64,000 nt of DNA, taken from positions 372,001 through 436,000 of the forward strand of contig NZ_JBAWKD010000003.1 of the NCBI RefSeq assembly GCF_037095735.1. Direction: 5' to 3'. The notes under the pieces are model-generated. The model was not told the DNA's origin, did not search any database, and was given only the letters and a program-made list of their open reading frames with translations. The DNA comes from Frigidibacter sp037095735 (GTDB lineage: Bacteria > Pseudomonadota > Alphaproteobacteria > Rhodobacterales > Rhodobacteraceae). Position numbers and translations under genes: made by a program. Shown here piece by piece: positions 8,075 through 16,282 of the stretch; the stretch's first letter is position 1; each line of letters starts with the position of its first letter.

Positions 8075-8800
8075 ATGCTGACGCGCAAGCAACTGGAACT
8101 GCTGGACTTCATCCAGAAACGCATGGATCGGGACGGCGTCCCGCCCTCGTTCGACGAGATGAAAGAGGCGCTGGACCTGCGTTCGAAATCCGGGATCCAC
8201 CGGCTGATCACCGCACTGGAAGAGCGCGGCTTCATCCGCCGCCTGGCCCATCGTGCCCGCGCGATCGAGATCGTGAAACTGCCAGAGGCGATGGAGCGCA
8301 GCCGCAAGGCCGCGGCCGAGGCGCCCGCCTCCGCCTTCGCGCCCAAGGTCATCGAAGGTTCGAAACCCGCGCCGGCGGAGCGCCCGGCCGCGGCGCTGCC
8401 GGTCGCGGCCGTGCATGCGCTGGAACTGCCGGTGATGGGCCGGATCGCCGCCGGCGTGCCGATCGAGGCGATCTCCGAGGTGTCGCACATGGTGGCGGTG
8501 CCCGGCTCGATGCTGTCGGGGCGCGGGCAGCACTATGCGCTCGAGGTCCGCGGCGATTCGATGATCGAGGCCGGGATCAACGACGGCGACATCGTCGTGA
8601 TCCGCGAGCAGGACACGGCCGAAAACGGCGAGATCGTGGTGGCGCTGGTCGAGGGGCTTGAGGCCACGCTGAAGTATTTCCGGCGCAAGGGCGGGATGAT
8701 CGCGCTCGAGGCGGCGAACCCGGCTTACGAGACCCGGATCCTGCCCGAGGCGGCGGTGCAGGTGCAGGGCCGCCTCGTCGGGCTGATCCGAAGCTACTGA
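8075..8800 (+). CDS. lexA: SOS repressor LexA
   Basis: 241 residues. An N-terminal winged helix (MLTRKQLELLDFIQKRM, SKSGIHRLITALEERG) is joined by a linker to an S24 autoprotease domain. The self-cleavage bond is A127-G128 in GRIAAGVP, the catalytic serine is S162 in RGDSM, and the lysine is K200 in ATLKYF. The ATG at 8075 was chosen over upstream in-frame options because the mature family begins MLTRKQ and AGGGG lies before it. It is autoregulated through the boxes at 8006-8031. moaC-moeA upstream is the usual Rhodobacterales neighbourhood. Confidence 0.96.
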   Translation: MLTRKQLELLDFIQKRMDRDGVPPSFDEMKEALDLRSKSGIHRLITALEERGFIRRLAHRARAIEIVKLPEAMERSRKAAAEAPASAFAPKVIEGSKPAPAERPAAALPVAAVHALELPVMGRIAAGVPIEAISEVSHMVAVPGSMLSGRGQHYALEVRGDSMIEAGINDGDIVVIREQDTAENGEIVVALVEGLEATLKYFRRKGGMIALEAANPAYETRILPEAAVQVQGRLVGLIRSY

Positions 8801-8805
8801 GACGA

Positions 8806-8840
8806 CCCTCGCGCGTCACGCGAGACATGACGCGCGAGGG
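8806..8840 (+). terminator. Stem-loop after lexA
   Basis: A perfect 13-bp stem (8806-8818 with 8828-8840) encloses a 9-nt loop, starting 5 nt after the lexA stop. No T-run follows, so it may terminate with help from Rho or protect the 3-prime end. Confidence 0.6.
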
Positions 8841-9190
8841 GGCCGTTCGGCGGGGCTGCCGCTCGCGTGGCCGAGGCCAGAGCGGACGGCGCCGGCCTCT
8901 GGGATGAGGCCGACGCACAGGCGGAAAGCGCGGACAAAGTCGGCGTTCACGCTTCGGGTGATGCCGGTGCGGAAGATCGCCACGCAGATGGCAATGATCA
9001 CGCTTGAGGCCCATCCCGCCCGGAAGATCGGGCCCGGGCGCGACTTTCCACCATGGCAGACAACCGCCGCCCCGCCTGACATTCCGGCCGGGAGGATCCC
9101 GCCCGGAGCCTGTGGCTGAACGCGATGCACATGGTCCTGCCCGCGATTGCCCGCGCCGGGCATCCGACGGGCAGCCTGTTCGGCGCCGGG
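8841..9190. other. Non-coding gap, possible gene remnant on the minus strand
   Basis: 350 bp between the lexA hairpin and the end of the DUF6456 gene. A minus-strand frame at about 8870-9030 encodes a hydrophobic segment (SSVIIAICVAIFRTGITRS) vaguely like small DUF2798-type membrane proteins. It lacks a clear start, ribosome site and second helix. I read it as a possible decayed gene, not a working one. Confidence 0.25.
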
Positions 9191-10285
9191 TCAGCCGATC
9201 AGACGCGGCGCGCCACCGTAGGTTTCGTCGTAGTGACGCTTGAGCTGGACCAGCGCGATCCGCAGCACGATCTTGCCCGACCGCGCCGACCAGCCCATGC
9301 GCTGCTCGGCGGTCTCGAGCCCCTCGAGATAGCAGCAGCAGCGCAGCACCACGTCGCCCAGCCCGGGCCCGAGCGCGCGCAGCGCCGCCGCCACCCGGTC
9401 CCGCGCCGCGGCCGAGCCGCCCCCCGGTCCCGCTGACAGCGCGAGGCCGCCGCGATCACCCGCGGTCAGGAACCGCTCCCAGTTCTGCGCGACGCGCGGG
9501 CCGAGCTGCGCCAGTTCGAAATCCTCGCGCAGCCGCTCGCCCGCCGCGACCAGCTCGGGCGCCAGGAACGGCGCCCCGTCCCGCTCGCGCCGCCGCGCCA
9601 GCACCGCCACCGGGCTTTCCGCAAGATTGGCGCGCTGGCGGCGCAGGCGGCCGTCCTCGGGATCGGGGATCGACCGTTCCTCCCAGACCCGGTGCTGCTC
9701 GGCAAAGCCCGGGGCCTCGTCCTCGCCCGCCTGATGGCGGCGCAGCGCGGCCCGCCCCGGTCCGCTGATCTCGTAGACCAGCACCCGTCCCTGCCGGCGG
9801 GTCAGCGCGATCCAGTCGCTGACCGCCATCTGCTGCAGCAGCCCGCGCTCGGCCACCGCAAGGCGGACCCCGTCGCGCAGCACCGCCGCCCGCTCCATGT
9901 CGGGGGCGACCGCAAGGAACGCCCCCGGCTCCGCCAGCCGCGCGAGGATGCGCATCGGCTGGGACGTGTCGTGCTGGACCGCACCCGTCTGGGCGCGGCG
10001 CATCTCCTGGCTCATCGCTTGGTCCTCTCTCCCCTCCGCACCATCCGTCCCCCGCCGCGCGAAGCGCCCCAACGCCTCGTCGACCAGCGGGTCGTCCCGC
10101 CGCGCCTCGAACCGGCGGACCCTGCGCAGCACGGTCGAGGCATGGCAGCCCAGATCCCGCGCAAGCGCGCGGATCGACTGCCCGTCCTCGACATGGCTGA
10201 GATAGAGCCGCAGGTTCTCGGGCGCGCAGGTGCACGCCCCACCGGTCCCGCCTTTCGGCAGGGACCGTTTCCCGCTTGCAGACAT
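9191..10285 (-). CDS. DUF6456-type HTH protein
   Basis: 364 residues from the ATG at 10285 (GAAGG 8 nt upstream); an in-frame ATG at 10330 would add 15 residues. The N-terminus has a resolvase/Hin-like helix-turn-helix (DGQSIRALARDLGCHASTVLRRVRRFE). The middle part contains RQGRVLVYEISGPGRAALRR. The C-terminal block WERFLTAG..RVAAALRALGPGLGDVVLRCCCYLEGLETAEQ is the conserved DUF6456-like end. A DNA-binding role is likely but the target is unknown. It is divergent from the DUF6477 gene across an A/T-rich gap, a pairing I remember from Rhodobacterales. Confidence 0.72.
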   Translation of the reverse strand: MSASGKRSLPKGGTGGACTCAPENLRLYLSHVEDGQSIRALARDLGCHASTVLRRVRRFEARRDDPLVDEALGRFARRGTDGAEGREDQAMSQEMRRAQTGAVQHDTSQPMRILARLAEPGAFLAVAPDMERAAVLRDGVRLAVAERGLLQQMAVSDWIALTRRQGRVLVYEISGPGRAALRRHQAGEDEAPGFAEQHRVWEERSIPDPEDGRLRRQRANLAESPVAVLARRRERDGAPFLAPELVAAGERLREDFELAQLGPRVAQNWERFLTAGDRGGLALSAGPGGGSAAARDRVAAALRALGPGLGDVVLRCCCYLEGLETAEQRMGWSARSGKIVLRIALVQLKRHYDETYGGAPRLIG

Positions 10286-10330
10286 CGGCGGTGCCTTCGT
10301 TGCCGCCCCCGAAACAACCGTCCGCTGCAT

Positions 10331-10482
10331 TGGTTACCCGTCCGTTAAGAAAGCGCGACGGGAGCGATAATCGTTTACAAAAACCTAAATATCGGCAAGC
10401 GCAGCGTTCGCAGCATCGCGCTTCGACGCAACACCCCCCGACGCGGGTGCAGGATCACGGCTTCCGTTCCGGGAGTGATGTG
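10331..10482. promoter_or_regulatory. A/T-rich divergent control region
   Basis: This gap separates two divergent genes and is markedly richer in A and T than its surroundings at 10365-10395 (TCGTTTACAAAAACCTAAAT). TTAC-N7-TAAA at 10374-10388 resembles a degenerate CtrA site, but only loosely. Promoters for both genes must lie here. Confidence 0.4.
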
Positions 10483-10791
10483 ATGATGCTCGATCCAGCC
10501 GAGGGGCCGCGCCCCTTCGCCCGTCCGCGCCTACTGTGGCAGGCCGCCGCCGCCGGCCAGCCGCTCTACCGCCGCGCGCCGACCCTGCGCCGCCTGCTGG
10601 CCCTGCCCGAAGCGCCCGAGCCGGCGCGGGCCGCGCTGCTGCTCGCCGCGCTCGAGGCGCTGTGCGAGACGCGGCGGCGGCGGGGCGATCCGGGCTATCG
10701 TCCCGCCCTGCATGTCGCGGCGCTGATCGCGCTGCTGGCCGAGACGCGGGCGCTGACGCCCCGGCCCCGGCCCGCCCTGATCGAGGCTTAA
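10483..10791 (+). CDS. DUF6477-family small protein
   Basis: 102 residues, unknown function. The pattern RPRLLWQAAAAGQPLYRR..LRRLL, then an Ala-rich helix LLLAALEALCETRRRRGD and HVAALIALLAE, is the one I associate with DUF6477 proteins of Rhodobacterales. GGGAG at 10471-10475 supports the ATG at 10483; another ATG follows directly. Its stop overlaps the convergent stop of the MttB-family gene in the shared TTAA at 10788-10791. No signal peptide or membrane segment is seen. Confidence 0.62.
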   Translation: MMLDPAEGPRPFARPRLLWQAAAAGQPLYRRAPTLRRLLALPEAPEPARAALLLAALEALCETRRRRGDPGYRPALHVAALIALLAETRALTPRPRPALIEA

Positions 10792-12329
10792 AGGAAGCTG
10801 TCGGCCATCGAGGCCTTCTTGCGCGCGACGTAGTCCTTCAGCGCCTCTTCGGTGCCCGGGTCGATCGCCGGCTTGACGTAGTCGGCCAGCATCTTCTCGA
10901 CCCGCGCCGCGGCCAGCGCCACGGTGTCGCGCGCGCCCTCTTCCTCCCAGGTCTCGAAGGGCTTGTAGTCCAGCACCTCGGTCCGCCAGAAGGCCGACTT
11001 GAAGTTCGCCTGGGTATGGGCGCAGCCGAGGTAGTGGCCGCCCGGCCCCACCTCGCGGATCGCGTCCATGCCCTGCGCGTTCTCGTCTATCGCCACGCCC
11101 GCGGCCATCCGGTGCAGGATGCCCAGCTGGTCGGCGTCCATCACGAACTTCTCGTAGGAGGACACGAGCCCGCCTTCGAGCCAGCCGCAGGCATGCAGCA
11201 TGAAGTTCACACCCGACAGCAGGCCCATGTTCAGCGAATTGGCGCTTTCATAGGCCGCCTGCGCATCGGGCAGTTTCGAACCGCAGAAGGCCCCGGCCGA
11301 ACGGTAGGGCAGCCCAAGCCGGCGCGCGAGCTGGCCCGCGCCATAGGTGATCTGCGACGCCTCTGGCGTGCCGAAGGTGGGCGCGCCCGAGTTCATGTCG
11401 ATCGAGGTCACGAAGGCCCCGAAGATCACCGGCGCGCCCTTGCGCACCAGCTGGCTGTAGGCGACGCCGGCCAGCACCTCGGCCAGCACCTGTGTCAGCG
11501 TCCCCGCGACCGTCACCGGCGCCATCGCGCCGCCGACGATGAAGGGCGACACGATGCAGGCCTGGTTCGCCTTCGCATAGACCTCGAGCGCACCCATCAT
11601 CACCGAATCGAAGGTCATCGGCGAGTTGATGTTGATCAGCGAGGTCATCACCGTGTTCTGGTCGACGAAATCGTCCCCGAACAGGATCTTCGACATCTCG
11701 ACCGAATCCGCGGCCCGCGACGGTTCGGTGACCGAGCCCATGTAGGGCTTGTCCGACAGCGTCATATGCGCCAGCAGCATGTCCAGATGGCGCTTGTTCA
11801 CCGGCACGTCGGTCGGTTCGCAGACCGTGCCGCCGGAATGGTGCAGCCATTTCGACATGTAGCCGAGCTTCACGAAGTTGCGGAAATCCTCGATCGTGGC
11901 ATAGCGCCGGCCGCCCTTGGCATCGCGCACGAAGGGCGGGCCGTAGACCGGGGCCAGCACGAGGCTGCGCCCGCCGATCTCGACGGTGCGCTCGGGGTTG
12001 CGGGCATGCTGCACGATCCGGCCCGGCGCGGTGGCGCAAAGCTGGCGGGCAAGACCGCGCGGGATCCGCACCCGCTCGCCCTGCACATCGGCGCCCGCCG
12101 CGCGCCACAGCTCCAGCGCCGCGGGATTCTCGACGAAGTTGACCCCGATCTCCTGCAGCACGGTCTCTGCATTGTGCTCGATGATCGCGAGGGCTTCCTC
12201 GTTCAGGATCTCGAGGTTCGGGATGTTGCGCTCGATGAAGCGGGCCGTCTCGATATGGACCGCCGTCCGTTCCGCCCTGCGTGCCGCGCCGCCACCCGAC
12301 CGGCCCCGCCGTCCAACAACTTCGTCCAT
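10788..12329 (-). CDS. Trimethylamine methyltransferase (MttB) family protein, non-pyrrolysine type
   Basis: 513 residues. It belongs to the MttB superfamily, whose members move a methyl group from a quaternary or tertiary amine to a corrinoid protein. The whole frame is open with no internal UAG, so there is no pyrrolysine and the substrate is more likely a quaternary amine such as a betaine. Typical blocks are NAETVLQEIGV near the start, YMSKWLHHSGGT, SLININSPMTFD and SGVNFMLHACGWLEGG. GGGAGG lies 5 nt before the ATG at 12329. No corrinoid protein, RamA activator or tetrahydrofolate methyltransferase gene is adjacent. The substrate cannot be read from sequence. Confidence 0.85.
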   Translation of the reverse strand: MDEVVGRRGRSGGGAARRAERTAVHIETARFIERNIPNLEILNEEALAIIEHNAETVLQEIGVNFVENPAALELWRAAGADVQGERVRIPRGLARQLCATAPGRIVQHARNPERTVEIGGRSLVLAPVYGPPFVRDAKGGRRYATIEDFRNFVKLGYMSKWLHHSGGTVCEPTDVPVNKRHLDMLLAHMTLSDKPYMGSVTEPSRAADSVEMSKILFGDDFVDQNTVMTSLININSPMTFDSVMMGALEVYAKANQACIVSPFIVGGAMAPVTVAGTLTQVLAEVLAGVAYSQLVRKGAPVIFGAFVTSIDMNSGAPTFGTPEASQITYGAGQLARRLGLPYRSAGAFCGSKLPDAQAAYESANSLNMGLLSGVNFMLHACGWLEGGLVSSYEKFVMDADQLGILHRMAAGVAIDENAQGMDAIREVGPGGHYLGCAHTQANFKSAFWRTEVLDYKPFETWEEEGARDTVALAAARVEKMLADYVKPAIDPGTEEALKDYVARKKASMADSFL

Positions 12330-12388
12330 CGCTGCCTCCCGCGCATGCGTCCAATCATGTTCTAACCGCCCCACGGGGGCGCGCCGGG

Positions 12389-12419
12389 TCGGTTTTCGGC
12401 ATCCGGCGACCGAAACCGA
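12389..12419. promoter_or_regulatory. Inverted repeat in the guaA/MttB divergent region
   Basis: TCGGTTTTCGG (12389-12399) is matched by CCGAAACCGA (12410-12419) around a 10-nt spacer. It lies in the 158-bp gap between two divergent genes, so it could be an operator or a leader hairpin. No known purine-regulator motif is obvious. Confidence 0.35.
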
Positions 12420-12487
12420 CATAGCCGCCCCTGCCGGGAAGCGCGACCCTCTTGCGCCGCGCCCCCTCGCGGCCTATGCGCAGGCGC

Positions 12488-14044
12488 ATGACCCAGCATG
12501 ATCGCCTTCTCATCATCGACTTCGGCAGCCAGGTGACGCAGCTCATCGCCCGGCGTCTGCGCGAGTTGAACGTCTATTGCGAAATCCATCCGTTCAACCG
12601 GGTGGACGAAGCCTTCCTTCAGGAGTTCGCCCCCAAGGCGGTGATCTTCTCGGGCGGCCCGGCCTCTGTCATCGACGAGGGCTCGCCCCGGCCGCCGGCC
12701 GGCGTGTTCGAGCTTGGCGTGCCGATCCTCGGGATCTGCTACGGCCAGCAGGTGATGATGGAATGCCTCGGCGGCAAGGTCGAGCGCGGCCATGGCACCG
12801 CCGAATTCGGCCGCGCCTTCGTGCAGCCCGAAACCGAGACGATCGAGCTTCTGGACGGCTGGTTCGCCGCCGGGCGCGAGCAGGTCTGGATGAGCCACGG
12901 CGACCACGTCTCGAAGATCGCGCCGGGCTTCAAGGTTTACGGCACCTCGCCGAACGCGCCCTTCGCGATCACTGCCGATCTCGAACGCCGCTTCTACGCC
13001 GTGCAGTTCCACCCCGAGGTGCATCACACCCCGAAGGGTGCCGCGCTCTACGAGAACTTCGTGCGCCTCGCCGGCTTCAAGGGCGACTGGACGATGGCCG
13101 CCTACCGCGAGGAGATGGTCCAGAAGATCCGCGACCAGGTCGGTGATGCCAAGGTCATCTGCGGCCTGTCCGGCGGGGTCGACAGCTCGGTCGCGGCGGC
13201 GCTGATCCACGAGGCGATCGGCGACCAGCTGACCTGCGTCTTCGTCGATCACGGCCTTCTGCGCCTGAACGAGGGCGAGCAGGTCGTGCAGATGTTCCGC
13301 GACCACATGAACCTGCACGTCATCCACGCGCAGGAGCAGGACCTGTTCCTTGGCGCGCTGGAAGGCGTCTCGGACCCCGAGGTGAAGCGCAAGACCATCG
13401 GCCGTCTGTTCATCGACGTGTTCCAGAAATACGCCGACCAGATCGAGGGCGCGCGCTTCCTCGCGCAGGGCACGCTCTACCCCGACGTCATTGAATCGGT
13501 ATCGTTCTCGGGCGGTCCCTCGGTCACGATCAAGTCGCACCACAATGTGGGCGGCCTGCCCGAGAAGATGGGGCTGAAGCTGGTCGAGCCGCTGCGCGAA
13601 CTCTTCAAGGACGAGGTCCGTGCGCTGGGCCGCGAGCTTGGCCTGCCCGACAGCTTCATCGGCCGCCATCCCTTCCCGGGCCCCGGCCTCGCGATCCGCT
13701 GCCCCGGCGAGATCACCCGCGAGAAGCTGGAAATCCTCCGTCAGGCGGATGCGGTCTATATCGACCAGATCCGCAAGCACGGGCTCTACGACGAGATCTG
13801 GCAGGCCTTCGCCGCGATCCTGCCGATGCGCACCGTGGGCGTGATGGGCGACGGCCGCACCTACGACTACGCGCTGTCGCTCCGCGCCGTGACCTCGGTC
13901 GACGGGATGACGGCGGATTACTACCCGTTCACCCACGACTTCCTGGGCGAGACGATGACCCGCATCATCAACGAGGTGCGCGGCATCAACCGGGTGTTCT
14001 ACGACGTCACCTCGAAGCCGCCGGGCACGATCGAGCTGGAATGA
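12488..14044 (+). CDS. guaA: GMP synthase (glutamine-hydrolysing)
   Basis: 518 residues. It aminates XMP to GMP using glutamine and ATP. The N-terminal class I glutamine amidotransferase has the nucleophile elbow GICYGQQ and the motif FHPEVHHT. The ATP-pyrophosphatase domain has the P-loop GLSGGVDSSVAA, and the C-terminal dimerisation domain ends KPPGTIEWE-like (here KPPGTIELE). I chose ATG 12488 (MTQHDRLLIIDFGSQ), where family homology begins. It stands alone and ends in a hairpin. Confidence 0.97.
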   Translation: MTQHDRLLIIDFGSQVTQLIARRLRELNVYCEIHPFNRVDEAFLQEFAPKAVIFSGGPASVIDEGSPRPPAGVFELGVPILGICYGQQVMMECLGGKVERGHGTAEFGRAFVQPETETIELLDGWFAAGREQVWMSHGDHVSKIAPGFKVYGTSPNAPFAITADLERRFYAVQFHPEVHHTPKGAALYENFVRLAGFKGDWTMAAYREEMVQKIRDQVGDAKVICGLSGGVDSSVAAALIHEAIGDQLTCVFVDHGLLRLNEGEQVVQMFRDHMNLHVIHAQEQDLFLGALEGVSDPEVKRKTIGRLFIDVFQKYADQIEGARFLAQGTLYPDVIESVSFSGGPSVTIKSHHNVGGLPEKMGLKLVEPLRELFKDEVRALGRELGLPDSFIGRHPFPGPGLAIRCPGEITREKLEILRQADAVYIDQIRKHGLYDEIWQAFAAILPMRTVGVMGDGRTYDYALSLRAVTSVDGMTADYYPFTHDFLGETMTRIINEVRGINRVFYDVTSKPPGTIELE

Positions 14045-14052
14045 CATCGCGT

Positions 14053-14082
14053 GCGCGCAGGCCGTCCAACCGGCTTGCGCGC
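14053..14082 (+). terminator. Stem-loop after guaA
   Basis: GCGCGCA (14053-14059) pairs with TGCGCGC (14076-14082) and GGCCG with CGGCT, giving a 12-bp stem with a 6-nt loop, 8 nt after the guaA stop. There is no T-tract. Confidence 0.55.
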
Positions 14083-14112
14083 CGCCGCCGCCTTCGCTAG
14101 AGAGGGCGCGTT

Positions 14113-14186
14113 GCGGGTGTAGTTCAATGGTAGAACGGCAGCTTCCCAAGCTGCATACGAGGGTTCGATTCCCTTCACCCGCTCCA
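14113..14186 (+). tRNA. tRNA-Gly(CCC)
   Basis: A 74-nt cloverleaf with 7-bp acceptor stem GCGGGTG/CACCCGC, D-arm with AGTTCAATGGTAGAAC, anticodon loop TTCCCAA (anticodon CCC), T-loop TTCGATT and an encoded CCA at 14184-14186. Confidence 0.95.
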
Positions 14187-14453
14187 CTCTCCCCCAACCC
14201 CCAAGATCCGATTGACCCTGCTGACAGGCGTGACCGCAGGTCCTCGCCCTGGCGCGGGCTGTCCGCCACCGGGGCCCCTCCGGGCGCACCCGCATAGGGC
14301 GACAGGCCCGCGACAACGGGGCCCTGCCGCGCGGATTGTGCGAACGCACTAAATCTGGCGTGAAAACACACCTAACCCGCCAGACCTGCGCCGTTATTGG
14401 ACCACAATCCGAAGCGATCTCTGCCTGAGGAAGACCCGGAAGGAGACGGCAGA

Positions 14454-14603
14454 ATGCAACAGGTGGGTGAGTGGATGCGCAGCGAACTGCGGATGGTGCG
14501 CAGCTCGGTCGAGACCCTGCGCTGCCTTGGCGCCGCCATCGAGTTCTTCGGGCTCGCGTTCCTCTGCATGATCCTGACCGTCGCGCTCTGGTCGGTCTGG
14601 TAG
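14454..14603 (+). CDS. Small single-pass membrane protein (49 aa)
   Basis: Starts at ATG 14454, with a strong AAGGAG 8 nt upstream. A charged N-terminal half (MQQVGEWMRSELRMVRSSVE) is followed by one transmembrane segment (AAIEFFGLAFLCMILTVALW) that reaches almost to the C-terminus. Function unknown. The clear ribosome site and protein-like composition support it as a real gene. It lies between tRNA-Gly and the RidA gene. Confidence 0.62.
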   Translation: MQQVGEWMRSELRMVRSSVETLRCLGAAIEFFGLAFLCMILTVALWSVW

Positions 14604-14701
14604 CGCAAGCGCCGCACCGCGGCAAAAGCCGTCGCGAAGGGCTGGACCACGGCCCGCGCCGCCGCTACCGATAGGTCCCGACGCAAGCCGAAAGGAAGAT
14701 C

Positions 14702-15052
14702 ATGCCCGACATCACCCGCCTCGAAACCGGCGCCCGCATGAGCGAGGCGGTCATCTGCAACGGCATGGTCTATCTGGCCGGCCAGGTCGGCAACCCCGGC
14801 GAGAGCGTCGCGGACCAGACCCGCACCTGCCTGTCCGAGGTCGATCGCCTGCTGGCCCTTGCCGGCACCGACAAGACCCGGATCGTCACCACCCAGATCT
14901 GGCTGGCCGACATCGCCAGCTTCGACGACATGAACGCCGTCTGGGACGCCTGGGTGCCCGCGGGGCAGGCCCCGGCCCGCGCGACCGGCGAGTCGCGCCT
15001 TGCCGCGCCGGAATACCTCGTCGAGGTGATCGTCACCGCGGCCCTGCCGTAA
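14702..15052 (+). CDS. RidA/YjgF-family protein
   Basis: 116 residues, typical length. RidA proteins are trimeric enzymes that hydrolyse reactive enamine/imine intermediates such as 2-aminoacrylate. Family blocks are VYLAGQVG, QTRTCLSEVDRLLALAG, TQIWLADIASFDDMN and ARATGESRLAAPEYLVEVI, the last with the conserved Arg-Glu surroundings. AAAGGAAG lies before the ATG. Whether this is a true RidA or a divergent Rid subgroup cannot be told here. Confidence 0.88.
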   Translation: MPDITRLETGARMSEAVICNGMVYLAGQVGNPGESVADQTRTCLSEVDRLLALAGTDKTRIVTTQIWLADIASFDDMNAVWDAWVPAGQAPARATGESRLAAPEYLVEVIVTAALP

Positions 15053-15119
15053 GCTTTCGGCACGGGACGGTTGCACCCGCCCCGCACCCGCGCCATCATT
15101 GCGCGAATTGCAGCATCGC

Positions 15120-15164
15120 GACGCGGCGTCCCCGCCGCGTCCGCACCCCCGGCAGAAGCCGGGG
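15120..15164. terminator. Two tandem hairpins after the RidA gene
   Basis: GACGCGGCG-TCCC-CGCCGCGTC (15120-15141) and CCCCGGC-AGAA-GCCGGGG (15147-15164) are both perfect stems. They lie in the 232-bp gap between the RidA gene and the nucleoside hydrolase gene and probably end or stabilise the upstream transcript. No T-run is present. Confidence 0.5.
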
Positions 15165-15284
15165 CCGACCTGGAAGAGAGGACAGAACGCCCGTGGCGAC
15201 ACCGCCGACACCCCTCGCCGCCCCCCGCATCGCCCGCCGCCCCCGCGGCGGTACCCTCGGCGGGGTTGCCGCAGGACCCGCGCG

Positions 15285-16265
15285 ATGACCGAGCGTTTTG
15301 CCCCCGTCCCCCCCGAACGGCTCTGGATCGACACCGACATGGGGTTCGACGACCTCGCGGCGGTGCTGCTGATCCGCGCCCGCTCGACCCGCATCGACGG
15401 GATCTCGCTGGTCGCCGGCAACACCGTGCTCGACCAGGTCATCCGCAACGCGCTGTCGGCGGCCGAGCATTTCGGCTGGTCCTTCCCGATCCATGCCGGG
15501 GCCGCCAACGCCCTGTCCGGCGACCCGATCGAGCCCTATTTCGCCCCCGGCGAGACCGGGCTGCCCGGCGGCCGCAACTACCTGCCGCCGGTCGCGGGCT
15601 CGATCGACAGCCGTGACGCGGTCGGCGCCATGGCCGAATGGATCCGCGAGGGCGGCCGCACGATCCTCGCGCTCGGGCCACTGACCAACATCGCCGAACT
15701 GCTGACCCAGCACCCCGAGCTTGCGAAGAAGTTCCGCCTGCTCTGGCTGGGTGGCTCGGCCGGTGCCGGCAACCAGACCGCCGCGGCCGAATGCAACGCC
15801 TATGCCGATCCCGAAGCGGTGCAGATCGTCTGCGATTCGGGTGTCGAATGGGGGATGATCGGGCTCGACACCTGCAAGCAGGTCACCGTCACCATCGTCG
15901 ATGCCGAGCTGATCCGCGCCATGGGCGGCCCGCGGGCCGAGATCCTGGCCGACATGCTCGACGCCTATGCGCGCACGCCCGACCCGCTGGGCCGCCGGCC
16001 GATGCCGCTCTACGACCCGGTCGCGGCGGCGGCGTTGATGGACCCCTCGACGGTGCTGTTCCACCCGGTCGCGGTGGATTGCGAGCTGCAGGGCAAGCTC
16101 ACCCGCGGGATGACGGTCGTCGAATGGCGGTCCTACGTGAAGCCGCCGAACACGATGATCGCCACCTCGACCACGCCCGACATGGTGCGAGAGTTGTTCC
16201 TCACCGGCCTTGCCGTGGCCGCGATCGAAGAACCCTCCGCGCGCCGCCAGGGCGCGCGGGTGTAA
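15285..16265 (+). CDS. Inosine-uridine-preferring type nucleoside hydrolase
   Basis: 326 residues. It hydrolyses the N-glycosidic bond of (ribo)nucleosides. The calcium-binding N-terminus IDTDMGFDDLAAVLL fits the family DTDxGxDD signature, and SLVAGNTVLDQ, LALGPLTNIAELL and YDPVAAAALMDPS are the other family blocks. I chose ATG 15285 because AGGA is 8 nt upstream and homology starts there. It faces the DoeA-like gene convergently with a 17-bp gap. Base specificity is not predictable. Confidence 0.9.
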   Translation: MTERFAPVPPERLWIDTDMGFDDLAAVLLIRARSTRIDGISLVAGNTVLDQVIRNALSAAEHFGWSFPIHAGAANALSGDPIEPYFAPGETGLPGGRNYLPPVAGSIDSRDAVGAMAEWIREGGRTILALGPLTNIAELLTQHPELAKKFRLLWLGGSAGAGNQTAAAECNAYADPEAVQIVCDSGVEWGMIGLDTCKQVTVTIVDAELIRAMGGPRAEILADMLDAYARTPDPLGRRPMPLYDPVAAAALMDPSTVLFHPVAVDCELQGKLTRGMTVVEWRSYVKPPNTMIATSTTPDMVRELFLTGLAVAAIEEPSARRQGARV

Positions 16266-16282
16266 GCGCGCGCGCCTGAGGG

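Noticed and set aside
6659..8533. Long open frame on the minus strand across moaC-moeA-lexA
   Set aside because: It mirrors three certain genes; its His/Arg/Gly-rich product is typical of antisense frames in high-GC DNA.
8841..9190. Small membrane protein gene on the minus strand
   Set aside because: Hydrophobic segment only; no convincing start, ribosome site or full family match.
12362..14371. 669-residue minus-strand frame over guaA and tRNA-Gly
   Set aside because: It covers a certain GMP synthase gene and a tRNA, and no protein family is recognisable.
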